In this document: piece by piece, positions 15,413-24,259 of the stretch
Layout of the letters: each line of letters starts with the position of its first letter
Numbering within the stretch: position 1 is the stretch's first letter
NCBI GenBank assembly: GCA_003242075.1
Contig: QBMO01000027.1
Coordinates: 4,501 to 37,347 of the forward strand
Direction: 5' to 3'
Length of the DNA: 32,847 bases
Source: Alphaproteobacteria bacterium
GTDB lineage: Bacteria > Pseudomonadota > Alphaproteobacteria > Caulobacterales > Aquidulcibacteraceae
Program-made: the position numbers and the translations under genes
The notes under the pieces: generated by a model
What the model was told of the DNA's origin: nothing
What the model saw: the letters and a program-made list of their open reading frames with translations, nothing else
Database searches by the model: none

Positions 15413-16070
15413 GGACCCGAGAGAGGCCCAAAAGGCGGACAACATCGCCGCCAAGGCCGCACGCAAGGCCGCCGCCGACAAGAAGTCGGCAGCGCCGTCG
15501 AAGCCGCGTGCGCCGAAGCCGGCCGATTACACGCCGCGCATGAAGCAGCGCTACATGAGCGAGATCCGCGGCCGCCTGCGCGAGCAGTTCAGCTACACCA
15601 ACGAGATGCAAATCCCGCGTCTCGAAAAGATCGTCATCAATATGGGCGTTGGCGAAGCGACCGCCGACTCCAAGAAGCTGACGTCCGCGATCGAAGCGCT
15701 GACCGCAATCGCCGGCCAAAAGCCGGTGTCGACCAAAGCCCGCAAATCCATCGCGCAATTCAAACTGCGCGAAGGCATGAGCGTCGGCGCCAAGGTCACG
15801 CTGCGCAAGGATCAGATGTACGAGTTCTTGGATCGCCTGGTCACCATAGCGCTGCCGCGCGTGAAGGACTTCCGTGGTCTGAACGGCAAGAGCTTCGATG
15901 GCCGCGGCAACTTCGCCATGGGCATCAAGGAACACATCGTGTTCCCCGAGATCGACTACGACCAGATCGACCAAGTTTGGGGCATGGACATCATCGTCTG
16001 CACGACCGCGCGCACCGACGATGAAGCCAAGGCTCTTTTGAAAGAATTCGATTTCCCGTTCCGGAACTGA
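15405..16070 (+). CDS. rplE: 50S ribosomal protein L5 with N-terminal extension
   Basis: A 221-residue L5, which binds 5S rRNA and contacts P-site tRNA. The core starts near residue 44 ([20 protein letters not shown]), followed by [15 protein letters not shown] and [13 protein letters not shown]. The preceding 40 residues are Lys/Ala-rich, absent from the E. coli protein (179). The start is taken as ATG 15405, which overlaps rplX by eight bases. An internal ATG at 15540 would give a shorter protein but trims conserved residues. An upstream TTG at 15396 is unlikely. Confidence 0.94.
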   Translation: MSKDPREAQKADNIAAKAARKAAADKKSAAPSKPRAPKPADYTPRMKQRYMSEIRGRLREQFSYTNEMQIPRLEKIVINMGVGEATADSKKLTSAIEALTAIAGQKPVSTKARKSIAQFKLREGMSVGAKVTLRKDQMYEFLDRLVTIALPRVKDFRGLNGKSFDGRGNFAMGIKEHIVFPEIDYDQIDQVWGMDIIVCTTARTDDEAKALLKEFDFPFRN

Positions 16071-16116
16071 TCGCGAAAGCGATCCACCCCAGAACGCACC
16101 GGGAGAGTAGAGAAGT

Positions 16117-16422
16117 ATGGCCAAGACAAGTTCAATCGAACGCAACAAAAAGCGTGAGCGGCTGTCGAAGAAATTCGCCGCCCGTCGCGCCAAGTTGCGC
16201 GCCGCGGCGCTGAACGAAGCGCTGCCGCTGGAAGAGCGCTTCGCCGCGCGCCTGAAACTGGCGCAGCTGCCGCGTAACTCTTCGGCCACCCGTATTCGCA
16301 GCCGCTGCGAACTGACGGGCCGCCCGCGCGCGTTCTATCGCAAACTCAAACTCTCGCGGATCGCGCTGCGTGATCTGGCCTCCAAAGGTCAGATCCCCGG
16401 CATGGTCAAGTCGAGCTGGTAA
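16117..16422 (+). CDS. rpsN: 30S ribosomal protein S14 (zinc-free form)
   Basis: A 101-residue S14 of the long, Cys-poor form without the CxxC zinc motifs of the short form. It lies in the 30S head. [36 protein letters not shown] and the end GMVKSSW are diagnostic. GGGAGAG upstream serves as ribosome binding site. The 46-bp gap before it is one of the larger ones inside the cluster. Confidence 0.98.
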   Translation: MAKTSSIERNKKRERLSKKFAARRAKLRAAALNEALPLEERFAARLKLAQLPRNSSATRIRSRCELTGRPRAFYRKLKLSRIALRDLASKGQIPGMVKSSW

Positions 16423-16434
16423 GGGAGAGATCAG

Positions 16435-16830
16435 ATGAACCTGAACGATCCCGTTGGTGATCTCATCACCCGCATCCGCAACGCCCAGATGCGCGGCCGC
16501 TCGAAGCTCACGTCCCCCGGCTCGACGCTGCGCACGCGCGTGCTGCAAGTGCTGAAGGACGAAGGCTATATCCGCGACTTCCGTGACATCGAAAACGAAG
16601 GTCACAAGGAAATCGAGATCGAGCTGAAGTATTTCGAAGGCGCGCCGGCGATCCACGAGATCCAGCGCGTGTCGAAGCCTGGCCGCCGCGTTTATTCGTC
16701 GATCAAGGATTTGCGCCTGGTCCGCAACGGCCTCGGCATTTCGATCATCTCAACGCCGAAGGGCGTGATGAGCGACGCCGCCGCGCGCGACGCTAACGTC
16801 GGCGGCGAAATCCTCTGCGAGGTCTATTAA
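16435..16830 (+). CDS. rpsH: 30S ribosomal protein S8
   Basis: A 131-residue S8, a primary binder of the 16S central domain; in E. coli it represses the spc operon by binding near rpl[21 protein letters not shown] and the C-terminal [20 protein letters not shown] are canonical. Start preceded by GGGAGAG. Standard length. Confidence 0.98.
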   Translation: MNLNDPVGDLITRIRNAQMRGRSKLTSPGSTLRTRVLQVLKDEGYIRDFRDIENEGHKEIEIELKYFEGAPAIHEIQRVSKPGRRVYSSIKDLRLVRNGLGISIISTPKGVMSDAAARDANVGGEILCEVY

Positions 16831-16831
16831 G

Positions 16832-17365
16832 ATGTCCCGCCTCGGTAAGAAACCGATCCCCGCTCCCAATGGCGTCACCATCACGGTGAAGGGCCAGGAC
16901 GTGAGCGTGAAGGGCCCGAAGGGCACGCTGAACTTCCGTGCGCACGACGACGTCGAAGTGTCGTACGGCGACGGTGCGCTTTCGGTGAAGCCGCGCTTCG
17001 AGACCGCGCGCTCGCGCGCTCTCTGGGGCACCACGCGCGCCGTGCTCGCCAACAATGTGAAGGGCGTCACCGAAGGGTTCGAAAAGAACCTGGAAATGAC
17101 CGGCGTCGGCTATCGCGCCGCGATGCAGGGCAAGAACCTGCAGATGCAGCTCGGCTACAGCCACGAGATCATCTACCAGCCGCCGGAAGGCATCACGATC
17201 GCCGTGGGCAAGCCGACGGAAGTGAAAGTCAGCGGCATCGACCCGCAAGCCGTTGGCCAAGCCGCCTCGGAAATCCGCTCCTACCGTCCGCCCGAGCCCT
17301 ACAAAGGCAAAGGCGTGCGCTATGTCGGCGAGTTCATCCGCCGCAAGGAAGGCAAGAAGAAGTAA
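16832..17365 (+). CDS. rplF: 50S ribosomal protein L6
   Basis: A 177-residue L6 near the factor-binding centre, made of two related domains. [15 protein letters not shown] opens it, [15 protein letters not shown] marks the middle, and [23 protein letters not shown] is the conserved rRNA-binding end. It starts one base after rpsH and ends three bases before rplR. Confidence 0.98.
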   Translation: MSRLGKKPIPAPNGVTITVKGQDVSVKGPKGTLNFRAHDDVEVSYGDGALSVKPRFETARSRALWGTTRAVLANNVKGVTEGFEKNLEMTGVGYRAAMQGKNLQMQLGYSHEIIYQPPEGITIAVGKPTEVKVSGIDPQAVGQAASEIRSYRPPEPYKGKGVRYVGEFIRRKEGKKK

Positions 17366-17368
17366 GCC

Positions 17369-17725
17369 ATGGCCCGGAAGCTCAACCCCACCGAACGCCG
17401 CGCCCAGCGCAACCGCAGCCGGCTCAAGAAGAACGCCGGCGAAGGCCGCTTGCGTCTCTCCGTCTTCCGCTCGTCGAAGAATATCTCGGCGCAGCTGATC
17501 GACGATACGAAGGGCGTCACCGTCGCCTCCGCCTCTTCGCAAGAAGAAGCCGTGGCCGCGAAGGGCTCGAACAAGGACGGCGCCGCCGCCGTCGGCAAGT
17601 TGCTGGCCGAGCGCGCGCTCGCGAAAGGCCAAAAGCTCGTGATGTTCGATCGCGGCCGTTACATTTTCCATGGCCGCGTCAAGGCGCTGGCCGATGCCGC
17701 CCGTGAGGGCGGACTCGAATTCTGA
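17369..17725 (+). CDS. rplR: 50S ribosomal protein L18
   Basis: A 118-residue L18, which with L5 and L25 brings 5S rRNA to the ribosome. [37 protein letters not shown] and [20 protein letters not shown] are family motifs. Length is standard. rpsE starts ten bases downstream. Confidence 0.97.
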   Translation: MARKLNPTERRAQRNRSRLKKNAGEGRLRLSVFRSSKNISAQLIDDTKGVTVASASSQEEAVAAKGSNKDGAAAVGKLLAERALAKGQKLVMFDRGRYIFHGRVKALADAAREGGLEF

Positions 17726-17735
17726 GGACAACGCG

Positions 17736-18452
17736 ATGACCGACGAAACCGCAGGCGGCCCGCCGGCCGAGACCTCAGCACCGGAGCAACCGCGCGGCCG
17801 TGGCCCGCGTGGGCCCCGTCGTGGCCCGCCGGGCGGCGGTGGCGGCGGCCCGGGTGGCGGCGCCAACCGTGGACGTCGCGACGATCGCGGCGGCCGTGGC
17901 CGTGACAATAATGAAGAGCGCGCTGACGGCGAACTGGTCGACAAGCTCGTCGCGATCAACCGCGTCGCCAAGGTCGTGAAGGGCGGTAAGAACTTCGCGT
18001 TCGCAGCGCTCGTCGTCGTTGGTGACAAGAAGGGCCGCGCTGGCTTCGGCCATGGCAAGGCGCGCGAAGTGCCGGAAGCGATCCGCAAGGCGACGGAAGA
18101 AGCCAAGAAATCGCTTATCCGCGTGCCGCTGCGCGAAGGCCGCACGCTGCACCACGATGGCAAGGGCCATTGGGGCGCGGGCAAAGTCATGCTGCGTGCA
18201 GCGCCGGCCGGTACCGGTTTGATTGCCGGTGGCCCGATGCGCGCCGTTCTCGAAGTGCTGGGCGTCTCCGACGTAGTCGCCAAGTCGAAGGGTTCATCGA
18301 ACCCCTACAACATGGTGCGCGCCACGTTCGATGCGCTGAAAGAGCAAAGCTCGCCGCGTCAGGTCGCTAACCGCCGCGGCCTCAAAGTGTCCGACATCGT
18401 CAACCGTCGCAAAGACGGCGCGAGCCTCGGCGAAGTGCCGGCGGAGGGTTGA
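17736..18452 (+). CDS. rpsE: 30S ribosomal protein S5 with Gly/Arg-rich N-terminal extension
   Basis: A 238-residue S5, involved in decoding accuracy and the mRNA entry channel. The core starts near residue 65 ([20 protein letters not shown]), with [17 protein letters not shown] and [19 protein letters not shown] typical of the family. Before it lie about 60 residues of low complexity, rich in Gly, Arg, Pro and Asp (for example [18 protein letters not shown]). This makes the protein longer than the 167 residues of E. coli. ATG 17736 is used; an upstream in-frame ATG at 17670 lies inside rplR and is rejected. Confidence 0.96.
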   Translation: MTDETAGGPPAETSAPEQPRGRGPRGPRRGPPGGGGGGPGGGANRGRRDDRGGRGRDNNEERADGELVDKLVAINRVAKVVKGGKNFAFAALVVVGDKKGRAGFGHGKAREVPEAIRKATEEAKKSLIRVPLREGRTLHHDGKGHWGAGKVMLRAAPAGTGLIAGGPMRAVLEVLGVSDVVAKSKGSSNPYNMVRATFDALKEQSSPRQVANRRGLKVSDIVNRRKDGASLGEVPAEG

Positions 18453-18455
18453 TAG

Positions 18456-18656
18456 ATGGCCACGAAAAAGAAAACCGCTGGCGGCACCGTCAAAGTGAAG
18501 CGCGTCGGCAGCCCGATCCGGCGTGAATTCGATCAACGCGCAACGCTCGTCGGCCTCGGCCTGACGCGCGCCAACAAGGTCGTTGAACTCGAGGATACGC
18601 CTTCGATCCAAGGCATGATCCGCAAAGTGCAGCACCTCGTCGAAGTCGTGAAATAA
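18456..18656 (+). CDS. rpmD: 50S ribosomal protein L30
   Basis: A 66-residue L30. [20 protein letters not shown] and [20 protein letters not shown] are the usual motifs of the two-strand, two-helix fold. It starts three bases after rpsE. The Lys-rich first ten residues are a minor extension. Confidence 0.96.
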   Translation: MATKKKTAGGTVKVKRVGSPIRREFDQRATLVGLGLTRANKVVELEDTPSIQGMIRKVQHLVEVVK

Positions 18657-18683
18657 GACGGCGCAGCCGTCGGAGTAGGTACG

Positions 18684-19169
18684 ATGAAACTGAACGAACT
18701 GGCCGATAATCCCGGCTCAACCAAGAAGCTGATGCGCGTCGGTCGCGGCGTCGGCTCTGGCAAAGGCAAGACAGGCGGTCGCGGCGTGAAGGGGCAAAAG
18801 TCCCGTCGCGGCGTGTCGATCAATGGTTTCGAAGGCGGACAGATGCCGCTGCACATGCGCATGCCGAAGCGTGGCTTCAATGCGCTGAACAGCAAGAAGC
18901 ATCAGTGGATCAATTTGACCACGCTCCAAAACGCCATCGATAACAAGAAGATCGACGCCAAGAACGATATTACCGAAGACACCCTGGTCGAGGCCGGTGT
19001 GTTGCGCCGTAAGAAAGACGGCGTGCGCCTCCTTGCGCGCGGCGAGCTGAAAGCCAAAGTGAACATCACCGTTTCCGGCGCCTCCGCCGCGGCCATCGCC
19101 GCGGTCGAGAAAGCTGGCGGTAAGGTGACGCTGCTCAATCCGCCTGCAGCGGACGAAGCAGCAGCCTAA
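18684..19169 (+). CDS. rplO: 50S ribosomal protein L15
   Basis: A 161-residue L15, a late assembly protein of the 50[21 protein letters not shown], the Gly-rich [20 protein letters not shown] and [15 protein letters not shown] identify it. The C-terminus adds an Ala-rich tail. The short gap before it has a GGAG-type ribosome binding site. Confidence 0.97.
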   Translation: MKLNELADNPGSTKKLMRVGRGVGSGKGKTGGRGVKGQKSRRGVSINGFEGGQMPLHMRMPKRGFNALNSKKHQWINLTTLQNAIDNKKIDAKNDITEDTLVEAGVLRRKKDGVRLLARGELKAKVNITVSGASAAAIAAVEKAGGKVTLLNPPAADEAAA

Positions 19170-19234
19170 GGTTCGCTCTCCGGACGGGGAGTTTTCCGGC
19201 CTCGCCGGGATCAGATTCGGAGCAGCGCGCCCAA

Positions 19235-20587
19235 ATGGCTTCAGCCGCAGAACAACTAGCAGCCAATATTAACTTCGCGGCGTTCGCGAAGGCCACCGAT
19301 CTACAAAAGCGCATTTGGTTCACGCTGATTGCGCTCGTCGTTTATCGCATCGGCACTTTCATCCCGATTCCGGGCGTCGATCCGGCAGCGTTCGCGCAGG
19401 CCTTCCAGCAACAAGCTGGCGGCATCCTCGGCATGTTCAACACCTTCTCCGGCGGCGCCGTGGAACGGATGGCGATCTTTGCGCTGAACGTGATGCCCTA
19501 CATCTCGGCCTCGATCATCATGCAGCTAATGTCGACGTCGGTGCCGTCGCTCGAGCGCTTGAAGAAAGAAGGCGAAGTCGGCCGCAAGCAGCTGAACCAG
19601 TACACCCGCTATCTCACGCTCGTGCTGGCCATCTTCCAGTCGTACGGCATCGCCATCGGCCTGCAAGCAAGCACCGGCGTGGTGACCAACCCGGGCATAT
19701 TCTTTATCGCATCGACGGTGATTACGCTCACCGGCGGCACCATGTTCTTGATGTGGCTGGGCGAGCAGGTCACGGCGCGCGGCGTCGGCAACGGCATCTC
19801 GCTCATCATCTTCGCCGGCATCGTCGCGGAACTGCCGCGCGTCATCTTCCAGACGCTGGCGCTGGCGCGCACCGGCGACATCAACTTCTTCGCCATCTTC
19901 GCGCTCGCCATCGTGATGCTGGCGGTGATCGTCTTCGTCGTCTTCATTGAGCGATCTCAGCGACGGCTCGTGGTGCAATATCCCAAGCGTCAGCAGGGCA
20001 ACCGTATGTTCATGGGCGAGAGCTCCTTCTTGCCCTTGAAGGTCAACACGGCCGGCGTCATCCCGCCGATCTTCGCTTCGTCGCTGCTCTTGCTGCCGAC
20101 AACGATTGCAAGTTTCGCCGGCATGGGCGCCGACGCGCCGGAATGGCTGACGACGTTCGAACTCTATTTCGGCTACGGCAAAATCGGCCATATGGCGCTC
20201 TACGCCGCCGGCATCATCTTCTTCTGCTTCTTCTACACGTCGATCGTGTTCAACCCGGAAGAGACGGCGGACAATCTGCGCAAGTATGGCGGCTTCCTGC
20301 CTGGCATCCGCCCCGGCAAGAAGACGGCCGAGTATCTCGATTACGTGTTGACGCGTCTCACCGTCATCGGCGCGGCCTACATCACGGCGGTCTGCTTGCT
20401 GCCTGAAATTCTAATCAGCGCTTACAGTATTCCGTTCTATCTAGGCGGCACCTCGATCCTCATCGTGATCTCGGTGACGCTCGATACGGTGGCGCAGATT
20501 CAGTCTCACCTCGTCGCGCACCAGTACGAGGGCCTGATCAAGCGCTCCAAACTGCGCGGCAGTGGCGGCGGGATCGTCAAGAAATGA
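19235..20587 (+). CDS. secY: protein translocase subunit SecY
   Basis: A 450-residue inner-membrane channel protein with the ten hydrophobic segments of SecY. It forms the protein-conducting pore with SecE and SecG. RIGTFIPIPGVDP lies after the first helix, MPYISASIIMQL at the plug/TM2b region, ERSQRRLVVQYPKRQQGNRM in the cytoplasmic loop that contacts the ribosome and SecA, and FYTSIVFNPEETADNLRK near TM8. Length is normal. Its stop overlaps the adk start (ATGA), so adk is coupled to it. Confidence 0.98.
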   Translation: MASAAEQLAANINFAAFAKATDLQKRIWFTLIALVVYRIGTFIPIPGVDPAAFAQAFQQQAGGILGMFNTFSGGAVERMAIFALNVMPYISASIIMQLMSTSVPSLERLKKEGEVGRKQLNQYTRYLTLVLAIFQSYGIAIGLQASTGVVTNPGIFFIASTVITLTGGTMFLMWLGEQVTARGVGNGISLIIFAGIVAELPRVIFQTLALARTGDINFFAIFALAIVMLAVIVFVVFIERSQRRLVVQYPKRQQGNRMFMGESSFLPLKVNTAGVIPPIFASSLLLLPTTIASFAGMGADAPEWLTTFELYFGYGKIGHMALYAAGIIFFCFFYTSIVFNPEETADNLRKYGGFLPGIRPGKKTAEYLDYVLTRLTVIGAAYITAVCLLPEILISAYSIPFYLGGTSILIVISVTLDTVAQIQSHLVAHQYEGLIKRSKLRGSGGGIVKK

Positions 20588-21147
20588 ACCTGATCCTGTT
20601 CGGCCCGCCCGCTGCCGGCAAAGGCACGCAGGCCAAGCGGCTGACCGCCGAACGGGGTTTCGTTCAACTTTCGACCGGCGACATGTTGCGCGCCGCGCGT
20701 AAGTCAGGCTCCGAACTCGGTCTGAAAGTCGCGGCGATCATGGATTCGGGATCGCTGGTCTCCGACGACATCGTCATTGCGCTCATCGAAGATGCGCTGG
20801 CGCAAAACAAGGACGCGCCAGGCTTCATCTTCGATGGCTTTCCGCGCACCGTCGCGCAGGCAGAAGCGCTCGACGCCATGTTGGCCAAGCACGGCAAGCA
20901 GATCGACCGCGTGGTGAAGCTGGAAGTCGATTCACAAAAGTTGATGGATCGTATCGCCAAGCGCTTCGCCGAAGAGGGCAGGGCTGACGATAATCCCGAG
21001 GCCTACAAAGTCCGCCTCGACGCCTATCTCGCACAAACCGCGCCGCTCGTGCCGTACTACGAGCAGCAAGGAAAGATGCGCAGCATCGACGGCATGGCCG
21101 ATATCGATAGCGTCTCCAAAGGCATCGCCAAAGCGCTCGAAGTCTAA
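20584..21147 (+). CDS. adk: adenylate kinase, short form
   Basis: A 187-residue enzyme that interconverts ATP plus AMP and two ADP. The P-loop GPPAAGKGT is at residues 7-15, STGDMLRAA and the AMP-binding FDGFPRTVAQAEAL follow, and the lid is the short type (RFAEEGRADDNPEAYKVRLD) without the zinc-finger-like insert of long forms. The position directly after secY is typical of many bacteria. A terminator follows within ten bases, ending this transcription unit. Confidence 0.97.
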   Translation: MNLILFGPPAAGKGTQAKRLTAERGFVQLSTGDMLRAARKSGSELGLKVAAIMDSGSLVSDDIVIALIEDALAQNKDAPGFIFDGFPRTVAQAEALDAMLAKHGKQIDRVVKLEVDSQKLMDRIAKRFAEEGRADDNPEAYKVRLDAYLAQTAPLVPYYEQQGKMRSIDGMADIDSVSKGIAKALEV

Positions 21148-21153
21148 AGCAAA

Positions 21154-21187
21154 GCCGCCGGATGCATTCTGCACCCGGCGGCGTTTT
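21154..21187 (+). terminator. intrinsic terminator after adk
   Basis: GCCGCCGG (21154-21161) pairs with CCGGCGGC (21175-21182), with GTTTT after it. It closes the rpsJ-to-adk unit, and would separate it from rpsM transcription. Confidence 0.8.
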
Positions 21188-21196
21188 GCGTGAGGA

Positions 21197-21760
21197 CTAG
21201 AACTGCAGCGCTGGCGCTTTCAGCCGCGCGACCCAATCGGCGAAGTTGCCGGTCCAATCCAGCAGCAGCTTCTTGAAGCTCTCGTCAGTGACCTCGCCAT
21301 CGACGATCAGGCCATCGCGGTAGTTGAGATAGATCTCAGGCTGCGCGGTCAGCGCCATGCCGATTGTGCTCGCCACACTACGCAGCTGCGACTGCGCGGC
21401 GGCGGTGCCGACTGCGCCGAGGGTGGCGCCGACGATCGCGCCGGGCTTGCCGGCCCACGAATTCTTGCCCCACGGCCGTGAGCCCCACTCGATGGCGTTC
21501 TTGATCGCGGCCGAGAAGGTGCGGTTGAACTCCGGCGTCACGAAGAGGACAGCGTCGGCAGCTTCGATCTCGCGCTTGAAGCGCTGGACCGCGGCCGGCA
21601 ATTCGCCTTCGAGGTCCTGATTATAGAGCGGCAGATCTCCGATCTCGACGATCTGGAGGTCCAGCCTCGGGCGGGCCAGCTTCGCCAGCGCGTCGGCGAA
21701 GACGCGATTTATAGAGCCCTTGCGGAGGCTGCCCACGATAACGGCGACTTTAGCGGTCAT
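21197..21760 (-). CDS. NAD(P)H-dependent FMN reductase
   Basis: A 187-residue flavodoxin-like oxidoreductase. VGSLRKGSINR at residues 9-19 is the FMN phosphate loop. TPEFNRTFSAAIKNAIEW (75-92) and a Gly/Ala-rich stretch after GKPGAIVGATLGAVG match the NADPH-dependent FMN reductase family (ChrR, azoreductase and quinone reductase relatives). Members reduce quinones, azo dyes or chromate in the cytoplasm, usually by two-electron steps. AGGGGA lies seven bases before the ATG. It is divergent from an HxlR regulator and shares a palindromic operator with it; the operator overlaps this ribosome binding site. The natural substrate is not decided. Confidence 0.93.
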   Translation of the reverse strand: MTAKVAVIVGSLRKGSINRVFADALAKLARPRLDLQIVEIGDLPLYNQDLEGELPAAVQRFKREIEAADAVLFVTPEFNRTFSAAIKNAIEWGSRPWGKNSWAGKPGAIVGATLGAVGTAAAQSQLRSVASTIGMALTAQPEIYLNYRDGLIVDGEVTDESFKKLLLDWTGNFADWVARLKAPALQF

Positions 21761-21768
21761 TTTTGATC

Positions 21769-21793
21769 CCCTGGTAATGGAAAGTAACCAGGG
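21769..21793. promoter_or_regulatory. palindromic operator for the HxlR-family regulator
   Basis: CCCTGGT (21769-21775) and ACCAGGG (21787-21793) are perfect inverted repeats around GTAATGGAAAGTAAC-like sequence. It sits alone in the 41-bp gap between the divergent reductase and regulator genes. Regulator binding here should control both genes, since it covers the reductase's ribosome binding site. Confidence 0.65.
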
Positions 21794-21801
21794 CTATATG
21801 A

Positions 21802-22251
21802 GTGCCTATGAAAGCCGCTCAAGAACGCACAGCAACGTCACCAGGGCACACGCGTGTGTCCGACATCGAATCCCACGATTGCCGCGCCGTGAGCGGCATT
21901 CTCTCTAGGATTGGGGATAAGTGGAGCGTCCTGATCATCCAGCGCTTGGGTGAGGGGCCGCGCCGCTTCAATGAAATCAAGCGGATGATCGGCGGCATCT
22001 CGCAGCGTATGCTCACCCTCACCCTCCGCAACCTGGAGCGGGATGGGCTGGTCAGCCGGACAGTCACCCCCACGGTGCCGCCCCGGGTCGATTATGCTCT
22101 CACTGACCTTGGCCGTGATCTCTTGGTCCCGGTATCAGCTCTTGGTGAATGGGCGATCCAGCACACCCCTTGTATTGAGGCCGCCCGCGCCCGATTTGAC
22201 GCTGCCGAGGCGGCGCAAACGCCGCAACAGGGACGCGTTTCGGGCGGTTGA
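21802..22251 (+). CDS. HxlR-family winged-helix transcriptional regulator
   Basis: A 149-residue regulator. DCRAVSGILSRIGDKWSVLI opens the HxlR domain; GPRRFNEIKRMIGGISQRML is the recognition region, followed by LRNLERDGLVSRT and the wing VPPRVDYALTDLGRDL. Cys27, just before the first helix, is the position used as redox switch in HypR/YodB-type members, so control by quinones or electrophiles is plausible. The GTG at 21802 has AGGG eight bases upstream; ATG 21808 is the alternative. It is divergent from the reductase. The rpsM promoter starts in its last codon. Confidence 0.93.
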   Translation: MPMKAAQERTATSPGHTRVSDIESHDCRAVSGILSRIGDKWSVLIIQRLGEGPRRFNEIKRMIGGISQRMLTLTLRNLERDGLVSRTVTPTVPPRVDYALTDLGRDLLVPVSALGEWAIQHTPCIEAARARFDAAEAAQTPQQGRVSGG

Positions 22252-22275
22252 CGCGGCATTTCGCCCCGCTATAAC
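22248..22275 (+). promoter_or_regulatory. promoter of the alpha operon (rpsM)
   Basis: TTGACG (22248-22253), a 16-bp spacer and TATAAC (22270-22275). This is one of the best promoter matches in the window. The -35 overlaps the stop codon of the HxlR gene. It drives rpsM, rpsK, rpoA and rplQ independently of the adk side. Confidence 0.8.
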
Positions 22276-22311
22276 CACGCCCTTCGCGAACACCCAACGC
22301 GCGATGCCCCA

Positions 22312-22327
22312 CCGGTCGAATGACCGG
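22312..22327 (+). promoter_or_regulatory. hairpin in the rpsM leader
   Basis: CCGGTC-GAAT-GACCGG is a perfect 6-bp stem with a 4-base loop. It lies in the leader between the promoter and rpsM, 38 bases before the start codon. It might be part of a feedback site, but no known motif is matched. Confidence 0.4.
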
Positions 22328-22365
22328 GCGGCGTCGTGCCTATTGCGTTTTGGAGCACGTCCACA

Positions 22366-22746
22366 ATGGCTCGTATCGCCGGCGTAAACATCCCGACCCA
22401 GAAGCGCGTCGTCATCGCGCTGCAGTACATCCACGGGATCGGCAAAGCCTACGCCAAGGAAATCTGTGAGAAGGTCGGCCTCACGCCGGAACGCCGCGTG
22501 GCGGAACTCACGGACGCTGAAATTCTCCAGATCCGCGAAACCATCGACCGCGACTACACGGTTGAAGGCGACCTGCGCCGCGAGAACTCGACCAACATCA
22601 AGCGCCTGATGGATTTGGGCTGCTATCGCGGCCTGCGTCACCGTCGCGGTCTGCCGGTTCGCGGTCAGCGCACGCACACGAACGCGCGCACGCGCAAAGG
22701 CCCGGCGAAACCGATCGCCGGCAAGAAACAAGCGACCAAGAAGTAA
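22366..22746 (+). CDS. rpsM: 30S ribosomal protein S13
   Basis: A 126-residue S13 in the 30S head, contacting L5 and P-site t[18 protein letters not shown] is the invariant start, so ATG 22366 is used over the upstream ATG at 22336. [19 protein letters not shown] and [20 protein letters not shown] with the basic tail are diagnostic. Confidence 0.98.
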   Translation: MARIAGVNIPTQKRVVIALQYIHGIGKAYAKEICEKVGLTPERRVAELTDAEILQIRETIDRDYTVEGDLRRENSTNIKRLMDLGCYRGLRHRRGLPVRGQRTHTNARTRKGPAKPIAGKKQATKK

Positions 22747-22758
22747 GGACACGCCGCA

Positions 22759-23148
22759 ATGGCTAAGGAATCCACCCGTGTTAAAAAGCGCGAGCGTAAG
22801 AACATCGTGACCGGCGTCGCGCACGTGAACGCGTCGTTCAACAACACGATGATCACCATCGCCGACGCGCAAGGCAACACGATCTCGTGGTCGAGCGCGG
22901 GCACGATGGGCTTCAAGGGCTCGCGTAAGTCGACGCCGTACGCCGCGCAGGTCGCCGCTGAAGATGCGGGCCGCAAGGCGATGGAGCACGGCATGCGCAC
23001 GCTCGAAGTGAACGTGTCGGGTCCGGGCTCGGGCCGCGAAAGCGCGCTGCGTGCGCTCCAGGCTGTGGGCTTCACGGTGACGTCGATCCGCGACGTGACG
23101 CCGATCCCGCACAATGGCTGCCGCCCGCCTAAGCGTCGCCGCGTCTAA
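22759..23148 (+). CDS. rpsK: 30S ribosomal protein S11
   Basis: A 129-residue S11 on the 30S platform near the mRNA exit. [38 protein letters not shown] and the C-terminal [12 protein letters not shown] are canonical. In many bacteria rpsD would follow; here rpoA follows after 54 bp, as in other alphaproteobacteria. Confidence 0.98.
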   Translation: MAKESTRVKKRERKNIVTGVAHVNASFNNTMITIADAQGNTISWSSAGTMGFKGSRKSTPYAAQVAAEDAGRKAMEHGMRTLEVNVSGPGSGRESALRALQAVGFTVTSIRDVTPIPHNGCRPPKRRRV

Positions 23149-23202
23149 ACAACACTGAACGGGCGCGCGAGTAGCAACGCAGCGCCTCTGATTGGATAAG
23201 GC

Positions 23203-24225
23203 ATGATGTCGATCGAAAAGAATTGGCTTGAACTCATTCGTCCGAAGAAGCCGGTGGTTGAACACGGCTTCGATCCCGCGCGCCGTGGCACGCTGGTCGC
23301 TGAACCGCTTGAGCGGGGCTTTGGCCTGACGCTCGGCAACGCGCTCCGCCGCGTGCTCCTCTCTTCGCTGCAAGGCGCTGCCATCCAGTCGGTGCAGATC
23401 GACGGCGTCGTGCACGAATTCAGCTCGATCCAGGGCGTGCGCGAAGACGTCACCGATATCGTGCTGAACTTGAAGCAGGTCGCCATCCGCATGCGCGGCG
23501 AAGGCCCCAAGCGCGTGATGCTGACCAAGACGGGCCCGGGCGAAGTGAAGGCCGGCGACATTCAGACGGTTTCCGACATGGAAATCCTGAACCCGGAACT
23601 GGTCATCTGCACGCTTGATGACGGCGCTTCGATCCGCATGGAGCTGACGATCAATAACGGCAAGGGCTACGTCCCGGCCGAACAAAACCGCCCGGACGAT
23701 GCGCCGATCGGCCTGATCGCCATCGACTCGATCTACTCGCCGGTCCGCCGCGTCGCCTACCGTGTAGACAACACGCGCGAAGGCCAAGTGCTCGATTACG
23801 ACAAGCTCGTGATCGAAGTGGAAACCAACGGCGCGATCCGTCCGGAAGACGCGATCGCCTACGCCGCGCGCATCCTGCAAGACCAGCTGCAAGTGTTCAT
23901 CACCTTCGAGGAGCCGAAGCAGAAGAAGGAAGGCGGCGACAAGCCGGACCTCCCCTTCAATCCGGCTCTGCTCAAGAAGGTCGACGAACTCGAACTCAGC
24001 GTTCGTTCGGCCAATTGCTTGAAGAACGACAACATCGTTTACATCGGCGACCTGATCCAGAAGTCGGAAGGCGAAATGCTTCGCACCCCGAACTTCGGCC
24101 GCAAGTCGCTGAACGAGATCAAGGAAGTGCTGGCCTCGATGGGTCTGCACCTCGGCATGGCGGTCGAGAACTGGCCGCCGGACAACATCGAAGATCTCGC
24201 CAAGAAGTACGAAGACCAAATCTAA
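23203..24225 (+). CDS. rpoA: DNA-directed RNA polymerase subunit alpha
   Basis: A 340-residue alpha subunit. The N-terminal domain (to about 235), with [19 protein letters not shown]-like sequence, dimerises and scaffolds beta and beta'. A short linker ([14 protein letters not shown]) follows. The C-terminal domain, with [20 protein letters not shown] and [17 protein letters not shown], binds UP elements and activators. GGATAAGG precedes the ATG at 23203. Length is close to the usual 330-340. Confidence 0.98.
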   Translation: MMSIEKNWLELIRPKKPVVEHGFDPARRGTLVAEPLERGFGLTLGNALRRVLLSSLQGAAIQSVQIDGVVHEFSSIQGVREDVTDIVLNLKQVAIRMRGEGPKRVMLTKTGPGEVKAGDIQTVSDMEILNPELVICTLDDGASIRMELTINNGKGYVPAEQNRPDDAPIGLIAIDSIYSPVRRVAYRVDNTREGQVLDYDKLVIEVETNGAIRPEDAIAYAARILQDQLQVFITFEEPKQKKEGGDKPDLPFNPALLKKVDELELSVRSANCLKNDNIVYIGDLIQKSEGEMLRTPNFGRKSLNEIKEVLASMGLHLGMAVENWPPDNIEDLAKKYEDQI

Positions 24226-24259
24226 CGGAGCGCCGGTTTGAGCCGGCGAGGGAAAGACC

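Noticed and set aside
17670-17735. Upstream ATG start for S5
   Set aside because: It lies inside the conserved end of rplR, adds Arg/Pro shadow sequence and has no ribosome binding site. ATG 17736 fits the operon spacing.
16793-18283. A 496-codon minus-strand open frame opposite rplF, rplR and rpsE
   Set aside because: Same reason: a shadow of biased codons with Ser/Arg/Pro-rich and then Ala-rich low-complexity translation.
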